Source: Rufibacter psychrotolerans (lineage in GTDB: Bacteria; Bacteroidota; Bacteroidia; Cytophagales; Hymenobacteraceae). Taken from it: a stretch of DNA of 64,000 bases. The stretch is from NCBI RefSeq assembly GCF_016924645.1, contig NZ_JAFFJV010000002.1, forward strand, positions 1-64,000. The letters are read 5' to 3'. Under the pieces are notes generated by a model. That model ran no database searches. It was not told where the DNA came from and was given only the letters and a program-made list of their open reading frames with translations. Shown one piece after another: positions 8,534 to 18,565 of this stretch (positions are counted from its first letter, which is position 1; every line of letters begins with the position of its first letter). The position numbers and the translations under genes are program-made.

Positions 8534-10297
8534 CTAGTAACCAGGGTTCTGCACCAGGTTAGGGTTCTTGTCTCTCTCTAACTGGCTTATAGGGAACAGG
8601 TAGTTGGGTTTCAGGAACACTAGTTTGCTATTGGCATGGTTGATTGGAAGTACCTCGTAGGTGTATTGGTTAGGTGCCAGACGCGTGACCTTCATCGCCT
8701 CCAGTTGCAACCCGTTGAGCTGGCTTTCCGCCACTTTCCAACGGCGCAAGTCCCAGAACCTATGCTCCTCAAAGGCCAACTCTACTCTCCTTTCATGCTG
8801 AATAGCAGCTCGCATTTCCTCTTTCGTCATTCCGGCTTTCAATCCATACAGACCATCATCTCCTGGAAGGATGCCGGCCCGCTTGCGGATCAGTTTGAGC
8901 TGATCATATGCCTTATCTCTCTCGTCCACCTCATTGCTCGCCTCGGCATAAGCCAGCAGAATCTCGGCGTACCTTATGATAGGCAGGCACCTTTCGGTGT
9001 GGCTTCCCCCATTCCAGGCCGTGTTCTCATCTTGCATCTTGCGCCAATAGTAGCCCGTATGGAAGGGTTTGGTGTGAAAACCATCTACAGGGGCGCCAAA
9101 ATAGGTGTATACCGGCGTCTTGGTATTGGTATTGCCATTGTGCCATATGGTTCCATTGAAGGCGATGGTATAATTGAAGCGCGGATCACGGTTGGCGAAT
9201 GGATTGGCCGGGTCATACCCTGAGCCTGGCTCGCTGGTTCTTTTCCCGTTGATCATCCCAAATTCCTTTGCCAGGTTGTGGGTAGGCAGGGAACGGGTGG
9301 CGGAATTCCGGCTCGGTGCAAAAAAATCAGCCTCCAAATCCCTGTTCAATGGTAAGTTGTACTGGAAGATATATTCACTGTTAACCCGTTTCAGGAATAC
9401 CCTGCTGAAGCTGTACCCCGGCGGGTTTGAGTCGGCGGCTGGGTCTTCGTACAAGGCGTACCGGTTCATGTTCATTATTTCCAGCGCGGCACTCTGGGCC
9501 AATCGCCAACGGTTAACGTCATAGTTCAGGTAACCGGCCACTGCAGTTCTTTCAGGGCTAGCGCTTAGTTCCAGTCCAATATTCCCCCCATTGAACAGCG
9601 GACTTGCGGCATAGAGCAATACCCGGGCCTTCAAAGCCAAAGCGGCTCCTTGGGTAGCACGACCAAAGTCATTGCCGGTATAGGAAGCGGGAAGAGCAGC
9701 GGCGGCGGCATTCAGCTCCTGAACGATGTAATCAACTGTTTCGGCGTAGGTGTTTCTTTTTTCCTCAAACATGTGTTCGGCGTCAATGATGATATCGCCC
9801 ATGATTTGCACCCCTCCAAAATATTTAATCAGAATAGAGTAATACCATGCTCTAAGGAACCTAGCTTCCGCTTTGAGTCTTTCCTTTTTTGCCACGGAGA
9901 GTGGAGCTCTATCAACATTGGCCAGAAAAACATTCAAATGCCTAATGTTCTTATAACTGGTCTCCCATTCAAATTTATAGGGGCTGTTGCTCATTGCCGA
10001 CAAGGTGCCGTCTACCATAGGATGGATGGCACCGTTGTTGGAGACTGCGCTGATCGCATCATCTGTCGCATCAGTAGTTCCGTTCCGGGTGCTGGAGTAC
10101 TTTCGGTATTCCCAGTTGAAAGCCACATCCCCGTATGCACTACTAAGAAAAGCAAATGTAAGCGTGCTGTCACTGAAGGTTCTTTCCCGGTTCAGGTCAG
10201 TGATTTCGGTCTTATCCAGCAGATCTTTGCCTACCTCACAGCTGACACCACCTGTCAGCAGAACCGCCATTGAAAAAAGTATTGTAATTTTTCTCAT
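8534..10297 (-). CDS. SusD/RagB family nutrient-binding outer membrane lipoprotein
   Basis: This is a surface glycan-binding lipoprotein of 587 residues that works with the SusC-type transporter encoded 7 bases upstream. From the ATG at 10297 the signal ends in TGGVSC, a lipobox with the acylated Cys. SusD hallmarks include the N-terminal TPR-like helices (AEARFLRAWYYSILIKYFGG), GRATQGAALALKARVLLY, RYAEILLAYAEASNE, and the C-terminal ELAFEEHRFWDLRRWK and FPISQLERDKNPNLVQNPGY. The longer frame reaching 10447 overlaps the SusC gene and has no signal, so it is rejected. It is the second SusD of a double SusC/D tandem. Two pairs in one locus may bind different parts or sizes of one glycan. Confidence 0.95.
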   Translation of the reverse strand: MRKITILFSMAVLLTGGVSCEVGKDLLDKTEITDLNRERTFSDSTLTFAFLSSAYGDVAFNWEYRKYSSTRNGTTDATDDAISAVSNNGAIHPMVDGTLSAMSNSPYKFEWETSYKNIRHLNVFLANVDRAPLSVAKKERLKAEARFLRAWYYSILIKYFGGVQIMGDIIIDAEHMFEEKRNTYAETVDYIVQELNAAAAALPASYTGNDFGRATQGAALALKARVLLYAASPLFNGGNIGLELSASPERTAVAGYLNYDVNRWRLAQSAALEIMNMNRYALYEDPAADSNPPGYSFSRVFLKRVNSEYIFQYNLPLNRDLEADFFAPSRNSATRSLPTHNLAKEFGMINGKRTSEPGSGYDPANPFANRDPRFNYTIAFNGTIWHNGNTNTKTPVYTYFGAPVDGFHTKPFHTGYYWRKMQDENTAWNGGSHTERCLPIIRYAEILLAYAEASNEVDERDKAYDQLKLIRKRAGILPGDDGLYGLKAGMTKEEMRAAIQHERRVELAFEEHRFWDLRRWKVAESQLNGLQLEAMKVTRLAPNQYTYEVLPINHANSKLVFLKPNYLFPISQLERDKNPNLVQNPGY

Positions 10298-10304
10298 CTC
10301 TATA

Positions 10305-13300
10305 TCAAAAAGTAAGGTGGAGGCCGAAGTTCCAGATTTTCTGCTGCGGGTACGTAGCAATCCCGGATCCGGAGGCGCTTTCGGGGTCCAGGTTGTAGAT
10401 GTTCTTGTCAACCAGCATCCAGGTAAACAGGTTAGAGCCGTTGGCATATACCCTGATTCCCTGCAAGTGCAACCTCGTCACAATATGGGAAGGCAAGGCA
10501 TAGGCGAACTCCGCGGTTCTTAACCGCAGATAGTCTCCGCGCCTGTTCCAGAAATCAGACACATAGGTATTGGGGTCATTCACGGTACCTATCCAGTTGG
10601 GGAGGATGCGCGGCAGGGAGGCATTGGGGTTCTCCGGGGTCCAGGTATCCAGGTGAATCTGCCGCAAATTGCTGACAAAAGGCACGATCTGGGTAGAGAT
10701 GGCCCGAAGGGTGAAATTGGTGGCCGCCTGGAAATTAGCCGACATGCTAAAGCCTTTGTACGCCACGCCAAGATTCAAACCATAGATTGTGTTGGGCAGG
10801 TTAGGGTAGTCTAGACGGGTCCTGTCCTTGGGGGTAATTACCCCGTCGCCGTCTAAATCCTTATACCTCAAATCCCCTGGTCCTACCGCTTTGCCGCTTG
10901 GCTTTGGACTGGAATCTATATTTTCTGCGGTATAGAACCCATCAGACACATACCCGAGCACTCTTCCTAAGTAACCTCCCGTCTGTGCTTGATACGCCAT
11001 CTCTGGAACAGCCTCATCAGCTTCCACAATAATGCTGCGGGCTACGGAAACGTTCGCATTCACAGAATAGCTGAACTCCCCAATATTATGCCGGTGGGTG
11101 ACATCCACCTCAAAGCCTCTGGTTTTGATACTGGCGTAATTGGCAATTGGAAAGGCCACCCCGGCATAGGCAGGAATGCTTTGCCTAACCCTAAGGATAT
11201 CATATCTATACCGCCGGAAGAAATCTGCCGAAGCCTTTAGTTTTCCGTTGAAGGCATCAATATCCAAACCTATGTTGCTTGACTGCTCCAATTCCCACCG
11301 CACGTTCAGGTTCTCCAGCTCTCCCTCCCTGACTCCTGAGGCATTGTTACCTGTACTACTGGCCACTTCCCCGAAGGAATAAACCCCGGCTACTTCATTG
11401 TACACTTGTTCAAAAATATACTTGTCGGTTTGAGGGTCTTTCCCCACCAACCCATGGGAAGCCCTGATCTTAAGCAGGCTGATGCCCCCAATTTTATCCT
11501 TGAAAAATGGCTCTTCGGCAATATTCCACCCAATGGAGGCTGCGGGGAACAAGGTGTACCGCTCCTGAGTCACAAATTTATCAGAGCCGTTGTAACCCGC
11601 ATTAACCTCTGCCAGGTACCTTCCTTTATAATCGTATCCTACACGGAAAGTATACCCCCTGAAGTTCTCCGGGAGTCCTGCCCCAGGAGTTCTGGTGTAC
11701 ATGTTTGAAAGAGCCAATGCATAAACATGGTGCGTTTGGTTGAAAGTCCGATCATAGCTAAGGTTGGCCTGAAAAGTAATTCTTCTGTTCATGGGACCTG
11801 TGCTATAGGCAAGCTTCATGATAGGCAATCTTTCGGTAGCAGGGTCAAACAAGGAATAACTTCCATCAGAGGAATTATAGACGAAAGAAGGAAAGGCGTC
11901 CCGCTCCATGTTCCTGGTAAAATTATTGGCCACGTTATACCCGAATACCGCCCGAGCGGAAAGCCCCTTGGTGATGGAAGCCAGGTCTTGCTTCACGGTT
12001 ACGTTGGTCCAGATGCCAGTTTCATAATTGCGGCGATAGCCCAAGTGGGTCATGCGACCTACCATGTTATAGGCCAAACGGGCCAACTCCCCGCTGTTAT
12101 TCCCTCCAAAGGATCCATCAGGGTTATAGACCGGGTATCCCATAGGCGGGAGCCGCATATAGTCATACAGTTCATAAAACGGGTTGTTAGCGGTTCCCCT
12201 CAACCACGGGTTGTTCTGCTCGCCGAAATAACCAGAAAGGTCCAACCCCAGTGACAGGTTCTTTGTGGCCTTTATATCAATGTTCGACCTGAAGTTGTAC
12301 CGCTGGTAATAATAATTTGAGTTGAAGTCAGACGCTTTGGTGCTGAAGTCCTTCATAATGCCATTCTGAAATAAATGACCTACTGAAACGAAGTACTTTG
12401 CTTTCTCAGTACCGCCTGAAATGTTGAGGTTGTTCCGTGTCTGGATGGAATAATCCCGTAGAATCGTCTCTGCCCAATTGACATCCGGATGGCCATAAGG
12501 GTCAGTACCGTTCTTGAAATGATCCAGGTCCTCCTGCGAATAACGAGCCGGTTTCCCGTCGTTCGCCAAGGCTTGGTTCCGGAGGGTGGCCACCTGGTAG
12601 GAATTCAGGAAATCAAAGGGAACAGTCGGGGACTGGAAGCCCGTCTCCGTACGGAAGCTTATCTGGGGCTTCCCTGCCTTGCCTCTTCTAGTGGTAATCA
12701 GCACTACCCCATCAGCCCCCTTTAGTCCATAGATAGCGGTCGTGGCGGCATCCTTCAAGATAGTGATGCTTTCAATCTGGTCGGCGTCCAATTCACTTAA
12801 GGCAAAGGGATACTCCATGTCATCCACAATCACCAAGGGATTCACGGTGCCGGTGTAGCTGTTGGCCCCGCGGATATTAAAGGTAGCGGCGTCACTGCCG
12901 GGCTGGCCTGAACGCTGCTGACTAGTAAAGCCTGGCAAACGGCCCATTAGAGTATTCTGCACACTGGCGGAAGGGTTCTGTCTGATTTCAGCACCGGAGA
13001 TTTGGGCCACGGCCCCCGTCACATTAGCCCTTTTCTGGGTTCCATACCCTACTACTACCACTTCCTCGAGGGCAGCGGCATCTTCCTTCAGTTCAATAGC
13101 AACGGAAGCCTTGGAGGCAAAACTCACTTCCTTGGTCAGGTACCCAATCATGCTCACCACTACTGTCTGGCTGTTTCCCTTCAACACAAGCTTAAACCTG
13201 CCCTCTATATCTGTCATCGCCCCATTGGTGGGCTGGCCCTTTTCTACGATAGATGCTCCCGGCAAAGGCCCTGTTTTATCTGATACAGTTCCGCTGATGG

Positions 13301-13370
13301 TTTTCCCTTGGCCCATTGCCAAAACCACGGCCAAGGCATAAAGCGTTAGTGAGAGTAAATACTTTTTCAT
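10305..13370 (-). CDS. SusC/RagA family TonB-dependent outer membrane transporter
   Basis: This TonB-dependent transporter of the SusC class has 1021 residues and imports oligosaccharides across the outer membrane with its SusD lid. It has a signal peptide (MKKYLLSLTLYALAVVLAMGQ), a carboxypeptidase-regulatory-like domain (ISGTVSDKTGPLPGASIV), and a TonB-box-like stretch before the plug (VVVGYGTQKRANVTGAV). The plug contains ADQIESITILKDAATTAIYG and GVVLITTRRG, followed by a long beta barrel ending in aromatic NFGLHLTF. The ATG at 13370 is preferred; 13385 is possible. It starts 19 bases after the stop of the first SusD and is followed 7 bases later by its own SusD. Confidence 0.95.
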   Translation of the reverse strand: MKKYLLSLTLYALAVVLAMGQGKTISGTVSDKTGPLPGASIVEKGQPTNGAMTDIEGRFKLVLKGNSQTVVVSMIGYLTKEVSFASKASVAIELKEDAAALEEVVVVGYGTQKRANVTGAVAQISGAEIRQNPSASVQNTLMGRLPGFTSQQRSGQPGSDAATFNIRGANSYTGTVNPLVIVDDMEYPFALSELDADQIESITILKDAATTAIYGLKGADGVVLITTRRGKAGKPQISFRTETGFQSPTVPFDFLNSYQVATLRNQALANDGKPARYSQEDLDHFKNGTDPYGHPDVNWAETILRDYSIQTRNNLNISGGTEKAKYFVSVGHLFQNGIMKDFSTKASDFNSNYYYQRYNFRSNIDIKATKNLSLGLDLSGYFGEQNNPWLRGTANNPFYELYDYMRLPPMGYPVYNPDGSFGGNNSGELARLAYNMVGRMTHLGYRRNYETGIWTNVTVKQDLASITKGLSARAVFGYNVANNFTRNMERDAFPSFVYNSSDGSYSLFDPATERLPIMKLAYSTGPMNRRITFQANLSYDRTFNQTHHVYALALSNMYTRTPGAGLPENFRGYTFRVGYDYKGRYLAEVNAGYNGSDKFVTQERYTLFPAASIGWNIAEEPFFKDKIGGISLLKIRASHGLVGKDPQTDKYIFEQVYNEVAGVYSFGEVASSTGNNASGVREGELENLNVRWELEQSSNIGLDIDAFNGKLKASADFFRRYRYDILRVRQSIPAYAGVAFPIANYASIKTRGFEVDVTHRHNIGEFSYSVNANVSVARSIIVEADEAVPEMAYQAQTGGYLGRVLGYVSDGFYTAENIDSSPKPSGKAVGPGDLRYKDLDGDGVITPKDRTRLDYPNLPNTIYGLNLGVAYKGFSMSANFQAATNFTLRAISTQIVPFVSNLRQIHLDTWTPENPNASLPRILPNWIGTVNDPNTYVSDFWNRRGDYLRLRTAEFAYALPSHIVTRLHLQGIRVYANGSNLFTWMLVDKNIYNLDPESASGSGIATYPQQKIWNFGLHLTF

Positions 13371-13389
13371 GTTTGCGCTTTTCATTTTT

Positions 13390-15084
13390 TTACCAGCCAG
13401 CATTCTGAACCAGATTTCGGTTTCTAAGGATCTCCGTGTTGGGTATTGGGTACATGTACATGCGTGGGTTATCAAACTTGATACTTCCAGCCGTAAATCT
13501 TTCGTAGGTGAAGCCCGCCCCATCTTGGGTTATTCGCATCCCGGAGAGATCTCTGTTGAACACCTCCTCCGCTATTTTCCACCTTCGGGCATCCCAGTAG
13601 CGTTGCTCCTCCAGGAAAAACTCCAGCCGCCGCTCCTGCCTGATGAACTCCCTGGCCTCCGCCTGAGACATAGAGGTGGGTATTCCATAATTATGGGGGT
13701 TCTGCTGGATGCCCGCCCGCTTTCTAATATCCTGGAGGACAGTGTACACTTCTGGCGTAGGACCGGAGTTTGCCTCATTGAGCGCTTCCGCATACATCAA
13801 TAACACATCGGCGTACCTGAAAATATTGAAATTGAGATGCTGCAGGCTATACTCTGAGGAGTTGTTGAAGTTAGCCATGAACTTCCGCGTATAATAGCCC
13901 GTCTTCGTCTGCACAATTCCTATGCGGTTGGGCTTATCCAACCCACCTTCAAAGGTCTGCACTGGCCGCCCTAACCAATTAAGGCCATTGTACAAAACAG
14001 CACGCTGTAAACGCGGATCACGGTTTGCGTAAGGGTTTCCGGGATCATAACTCGGGTCAGAAATAGGTTTTCCATTTAACAAGGGAAATGCATCTACCAA
14101 TTCTTGGGTGGGGCTTGTAAGGCCTTGGCCCTTAGTAGTGGAGGAGTTAAAGCCGATAGGCCCATTTTGCAAGGGAACATCCCTAGTTACGGGCCTTAAA
14201 TAAGAAAAAATCACTTCCTTGTTTCGTCTCTGGATAAAGAGGTTATTGTTGCTCTCAAGAGCATAAACTCCAAGGTCAATCACGTCCTTGGCCGCCTGAG
14301 CAGCCTTCACCCATCGGGAAGCGTCATACTCCAAATACCCCTGCAAGGCCGCTACTTCTTTGCTCGCACTGTTTAAGGCAATGTTCCCCCCGTTGTACAA
14401 GGGGCTTGCCGCATAGTTTAGCACTTTTGCTTTCAAGGTGAGCACAATCCCTTTGGAGATACGCCCGTATTCCGTTGCGGGAACAGGGTCGGGGCGGGCC
14501 ATGTCCTTGATGGCATCACACTCGCTCACAATGTAGTTGACACACTCTTCGAAGGTATTCCTTTTCAGGTCTATTTTATCAGAAACGTTGAATACCGTAT
14601 CCCCAACTAAGGGAATGCCCCCATACCTTTTGAGCAATTCAAAATAGAACATGGCTCTCAAAAACCGGGCATCAGCTTTCCAGTTTCTGCTCATTCCTTC
14701 CGGGACTGGCACAACATCAATTTTGGACAAGAAGATGTTGGCTTTTCGGATACCCAGGTAGTTATCATTCCAAGCTCCGTCCGGATTGGATACAATACTA
14801 TTCAACCTGCCTGTCCTCAGTATATCAATGGTGGGGTTCTCCCTAGAAGGAAGAGCATCATCCGTCGCGGCATCCAGCATATCTCCCCCTATCCGGTTAA
14901 ATCCGTTTGGAAGATGGGTATAAATATTATTTAGGAACTGGGAGGCCAATGTACCTTTAGGATCATTCGGATCGAAAATATAGTCTTCGGTATACTCCTC
15001 TAAAGGCTCAATTTCAGGGTCCTCAATACAACTGAAGGCAAATAATAAACCGAGCAAGAGCGCTATATGCAGAATCTTCTTCAT
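13390..15084 (-). CDS. SusD/RagB family nutrient-binding outer membrane lipoprotein
   Basis: This SusD-type lipoprotein has 564 residues, with a short signal ending in FAFSC at the acylated Cys. Family features include DARFLRAMFYFELLKRYGG, GRISKGIVLTLKAKVLNYAAS, FRYADVLLMYAEALNEAN, RRLEFFLEEQRYWDARRWK, and the C-terminal PIPNTEILRNRNLVQNAGW. It lies between the two SusC genes, 37 bases after the first SusC, and so pairs with it. It shares overall layout with the SusD at 8534-10297 but differs clearly in sequence, so the two pairs are not a recent duplication. Confidence 0.95.
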   Translation of the reverse strand: MKKILHIALLLGLLFAFSCIEDPEIEPLEEYTEDYIFDPNDPKGTLASQFLNNIYTHLPNGFNRIGGDMLDAATDDALPSRENPTIDILRTGRLNSIVSNPDGAWNDNYLGIRKANIFLSKIDVVPVPEGMSRNWKADARFLRAMFYFELLKRYGGIPLVGDTVFNVSDKIDLKRNTFEECVNYIVSECDAIKDMARPDPVPATEYGRISKGIVLTLKAKVLNYAASPLYNGGNIALNSASKEVAALQGYLEYDASRWVKAAQAAKDVIDLGVYALESNNNLFIQRRNKEVIFSYLRPVTRDVPLQNGPIGFNSSTTKGQGLTSPTQELVDAFPLLNGKPISDPSYDPGNPYANRDPRLQRAVLYNGLNWLGRPVQTFEGGLDKPNRIGIVQTKTGYYTRKFMANFNNSSEYSLQHLNFNIFRYADVLLMYAEALNEANSGPTPEVYTVLQDIRKRAGIQQNPHNYGIPTSMSQAEAREFIRQERRLEFFLEEQRYWDARRWKIAEEVFNRDLSGMRITQDGAGFTYERFTAGSIKFDNPRMYMYPIPNTEILRNRNLVQNAGW

Positions 15085-15121
15085 GTGCGTAAGAGATAAG
15101 GGAGGCTTTTTACCTTATTAT

Positions 15122-18121
15122 TTAAAATTTCACGTTTAAACCACCGGAAACAGTCCGGACCAGTGGATACCCCCCAGCTGATACTTCTGGATCCACCTCA
15201 TCAAATTCAGCCTTTGTCAACAGGTTGGTTCCATTGAAGAAAACTCGCACCGTGGCCAGTTTCACCTTTTGGGTCAATCCCGCGGGTAGGGTGTAACCAA
15301 TCTCAAGGTTCTTGAGCCTCCAATAGTCGCCGGACCTAAGCCAGTAAGAGGAACTTACATGATTGTTTATATTGGTACCAATTGAAAGCCGTGGATAGGT
15401 GGCATTGGCTGCATTCTCCGGGGTCCATCTATCCAAGTGATGCGCGAAGGATTGGGCTCTCCCGTTGTTCTGAAATTCCCAAACAGCTGAACCAGTGTAT
15501 AAGACTTGACGGTTCTCCACCCCTTGGAGCAAGGCATTTACATCAAAGCCTGCAAAACTCGCTCCCAAGGCTACTCCGTAATAGGCCAATGGCTTTTGGT
15601 GCCCTATCGCAGTTCTATCATAGCCATTGATGACCCCGTCCTGGTTCAAGTCTCTGTACTTGATATCCCCGGCCTGGGCTCGGGTATATCCCTCCACCAC
15701 AGGGCTGGTCCTTGCCTCCTCATCCGTCTGGAACAATCCTTCGGCCACATACCCGAAAGGCTGCCCGCCCGGCAGTCCGGTTTGCCGCAACCAAGGATAC
15801 TCTGGCTCCAGTTCATCAATGAAAACATTCACAGATTGCACGAAACTCACGTTAGGCTGTAAGAAGAAGTTTAGCCCTCCGATATTATCCTGATAAGTGA
15901 CTTGGAACTCTGTCCCAGTCCTGTCCAGTTTACCTAAATTGAGGCTTGGGTAAGTCCCGCCAAAAATGCCGGAGGCACTTCCGGAAGGAGTTCTTACCAG
16001 ATCAAAAAAGTTATGCTTGAAATACTCCGCTGTCAAGGCTACCCTCCCCCCAAACAGGGAGGCATCAACCCCTAAATTCAGCTTTCTTGCCTTTTCCCAG
16101 GTGATAAATGGATTGGCAGGTGTATTGTTTGCCCCTTGAGCAATGCCGTTCGCCCCGGTGGGCGTCTCTCCAATGTTGTATCCTGTTCCGGAAACATAAT
16201 ACTGGTTATAAGCAAAGTACCCAGCATTCACATTGCCGGTCATGCCATAGGAGCCACGCAGTTTAAGCTGATCTAACCAAGCGATGGGTTGCAGGAAATC
16301 CTCTTCTCCAATATTCCATCCTAAACCAAACGCAGGGAAAAAGCCGTATCGCCTACCTTTGGCAAAGCGCTCTACTCCATTGTACCCAAAGGCGAACTCA
16401 GCCAGATACCTTTCATTGAAATGATAGGAGGCTCTTCCCGCTAGCCCTCTGAAGTTCTCATCCAAGTTGTCCCCATTCTGGATGTTGTCATTGCTAGCAT
16501 TCAACAAAACACTGAGCCCATGGGCGCCAAATTTTCTATCCAGGCCAATCGCTAGCTCAGTATAAAGCATTTGGTAGCGGGAATTTACGGAACCCGCATT
16601 CTCCATGACGGAGGCAACTGGTCCACGGCGGGTATAGGATGTGTCACCGGCGGCATTCACAGCCATTTCAAACACTTCTGTTCTCTTTGACCGATTGATG
16701 TTTTCTAAGAGATAATTTTTATATGCGCCTGTTCCCCGAGCCCAAAGGCCTGGGATAATAAACCCTAAATCTGCTTTTAAAGCCAGGTCTGTCTTAAATT
16801 CCGTTTGATTATAGAGCCGGTACCCAGAATAAAGGGTTTGCCCCCAAGGGTTGTTGGTGTAGTTGTCCGTACCCGCCAAAGACCCATTCGGATTCAGCAC
16901 TGGATGGGCATTGTTTGGCGTAGACAGCATGGTGGAGAAAATGGACGGCACTGTGGCCCCGGGCTCATTCCCATTCTGTATTTGTGCTGCAAGGTTAAGG
17001 TTAGCCGTCAAAGCCTTGCTTAGGTCAACCCCTAAATTAGATCGGAAGCCATACCGCTTAAAGTCCGCATTGGTATTATACGTATTCAGGTCTGAGGTCT
17101 TAAACAGACCACCTTGATTCAGGTAATCCAGATTAACAAAGTACCTCGTGCGCTCGCCACCACCAGAAACTGCCACATCATACCTGCTAAAGGAAGATCG
17201 TTTTTTTAGTACGGCATCATACCAGTTCACATCAGGAAAAGAATAGGGATCTGATCGGTCTTGGTAAGAAGCTAACGCTTCCTGAGAGTAAGGGAGCGGC
17301 CCCGTGTTTCCATCGTTGCTAAAAGCTTCGTTATACAGGGTAGCATATGAATAGGCGTCTAGAGGCTTGGGTAGCCTAATGGGCTCCTGAACACCTACCA
17401 AAGTCCTAAAAGAGATACTCTGGCCCTTTCCTCCACCCTTTTTAGTGGTAATGTACATAACACCATTAGAGGACCTGTTTCCCAACATCACGGTTGAAAG
17501 GGCATCTTTCAGAAAAGTAATTGACTCTATTTGCTCTGGGTTGATAGCACCAAAGCTTTGCGGCGTTCCATCTACCATGACAAAGGGCGCTCCTCCTCGT
17601 AAGCTCAAGGACACATTGTCCCCTCCTGGCTCTCCCGAGGATTGGCTGCCGTACAAACCGGGAACCCTTCCCACCACTAATCCTGCTGTAGTTCTGGAAG
17701 CAGTCTTCTCTAGTTCTTCTCCGTAAATCTCACTTACGGCGGCGGTAGATAAGTGCCTTTTCTGAGGCGCTCCAAACAACGTCTGGTACGTGGTATCTGC
17801 TCCTAAAGGATTGTCAAGCAAAAAAACCTCCACTTCCTCTCCAGGTTTTGCCGATACCACCGCGGGCCCATATCCGGGAAGCGCAACACGCAACTTATCC
17901 CCCTCCTCTACCCTAAGGGCAAATCTGCCTTGTGCATCCGTTAAGACTACCACTTTCCCTTTCTGCGACATGACTTGGGCATTCTTCAGGGGGAGATGGT
18001 ACGCGGCGGATCTCACCTGACCAGATATGGCTTTGTCCTGCCCCCGCACCAATTCCGGGAAGATGGAAGACGCAACAAGGGCGGCAAGAACAACAGTACC
18101 CCGAAAGTAGATTTTTTTCAT
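15122..18121 (-). CDS. SusC/RagA family TonB-dependent outer membrane transporter
   Basis: This is the first gene of the locus, a 999-residue SusC-class transporter. A signal peptide (ending about SSIFPELVRGQ) leads into a carboxypeptidase-regulatory-like domain (ISGQVRSAAYHLPLKNAQV). A plug with PEQIESITFLKDALSTVMLG and GVMYITTKKG follows, then the barrel ending in GGLNVKF. The segment between the regulatory domain and plug is less regular than in the second SusC, and a typical VVVGYG TonB-box region is not clear. The 444-base AT-rich gap upstream should hold the promoter of the whole locus, including the 27-bp element at 18146-18172. Confidence 0.94.
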   Translation of the reverse strand: MKKIYFRGTVVLAALVASSIFPELVRGQDKAISGQVRSAAYHLPLKNAQVMSQKGKVVVLTDAQGRFALRVEEGDKLRVALPGYGPAVVSAKPGEEVEVFLLDNPLGADTTYQTLFGAPQKRHLSTAAVSEIYGEELEKTASRTTAGLVVGRVPGLYGSQSSGEPGGDNVSLSLRGGAPFVMVDGTPQSFGAINPEQIESITFLKDALSTVMLGNRSSNGVMYITTKKGGGKGQSISFRTLVGVQEPIRLPKPLDAYSYATLYNEAFSNDGNTGPLPYSQEALASYQDRSDPYSFPDVNWYDAVLKKRSSFSRYDVAVSGGGERTRYFVNLDYLNQGGLFKTSDLNTYNTNADFKRYGFRSNLGVDLSKALTANLNLAAQIQNGNEPGATVPSIFSTMLSTPNNAHPVLNPNGSLAGTDNYTNNPWGQTLYSGYRLYNQTEFKTDLALKADLGFIIPGLWARGTGAYKNYLLENINRSKRTEVFEMAVNAAGDTSYTRRGPVASVMENAGSVNSRYQMLYTELAIGLDRKFGAHGLSVLLNASNDNIQNGDNLDENFRGLAGRASYHFNERYLAEFAFGYNGVERFAKGRRYGFFPAFGLGWNIGEEDFLQPIAWLDQLKLRGSYGMTGNVNAGYFAYNQYYVSGTGYNIGETPTGANGIAQGANNTPANPFITWEKARKLNLGVDASLFGGRVALTAEYFKHNFFDLVRTPSGSASGIFGGTYPSLNLGKLDRTGTEFQVTYQDNIGGLNFFLQPNVSFVQSVNVFIDELEPEYPWLRQTGLPGGQPFGYVAEGLFQTDEEARTSPVVEGYTRAQAGDIKYRDLNQDGVINGYDRTAIGHQKPLAYYGVALGASFAGFDVNALLQGVENRQVLYTGSAVWEFQNNGRAQSFAHHLDRWTPENAANATYPRLSIGTNINNHVSSSYWLRSGDYWRLKNLEIGYTLPAGLTQKVKLATVRVFFNGTNLLTKAEFDEVDPEVSAGGYPLVRTVSGGLNVKF

Positions 18122-18565
18122 ATAAACAGGTAGTGTAGAAAAATGTAAAGCTTAATTAAAAAAGCATTTAAAATTATATAATCCCTGAAGCGGTTTTATT
18201 TAGAAATTAAATAATGTAACTCCACGTTAATAGCTTTAAATATATATGATATTTAAATAAAAACAAATAAAAATATAACTTATGAAAAAAAATAAAAAAG
18301 ATTAAGCGGTTTAAGTGTCATTTGTTGCGAACTCAGCAAGCAAGTGAGCGAAAGAAGGGCTAAATCATAGCTATACAGGTTCCCAAAGCAGCCTCCTCTA
18401 CTCTTATGGCGTAGAGGGTCTGCCTTGAGATGTTGCCTATTAGAAGAGAGTATTCCACTAACGGGGGAAGCTCCAAGGTAAAGGCGGTAAGAACAATTCA
18501 TGAAAGCGGGGAGTCCCTATCAGCGCTTAACGAAAACTGCCGAGACTACCTGAGGCCCCGGCCTT
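18122..18565. other. Upstream region of the sus locus
   Basis: A 444-base gap between the sus locus and the preceding redox gene. The first 180 bases next to the SusC start are very AT-rich and contain the 27-bp shared element. The remainder has no gene I can support; a short minus-strand frame at 18280-18501 has no recognisable features. A 7-bp hairpin (18395-18417) is weak. Confidence 0.55.
18146..18172 (-). promoter_or_regulatory. Shared 27-bp upstream element, copy A
   Basis: TAAAGCTTAATTAA, five bases, then CATTTAAA (plus-strand reading), 25 bases upstream of the SusC start. The same two blocks with the same five-base spacing occur at 43209-43235 upstream of the 713-residue gene; 23 of 27 positions agree. 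It may be a regulator site or promoter part; its nature is inferred. Confidence 0.45.

Noticed and set aside
18122-18300. Bacteroidota promoter boxes (TTTG and TAnnTTTG) upstream of the sus locus
   Set aside because: I searched by eye on the minus strand and found no match with proper spacing.
18280-18501. 73-residue minus-strand frame upstream of the SusC gene
   Set aside because: No recognisable motif, and it lies in the expected promoter region.
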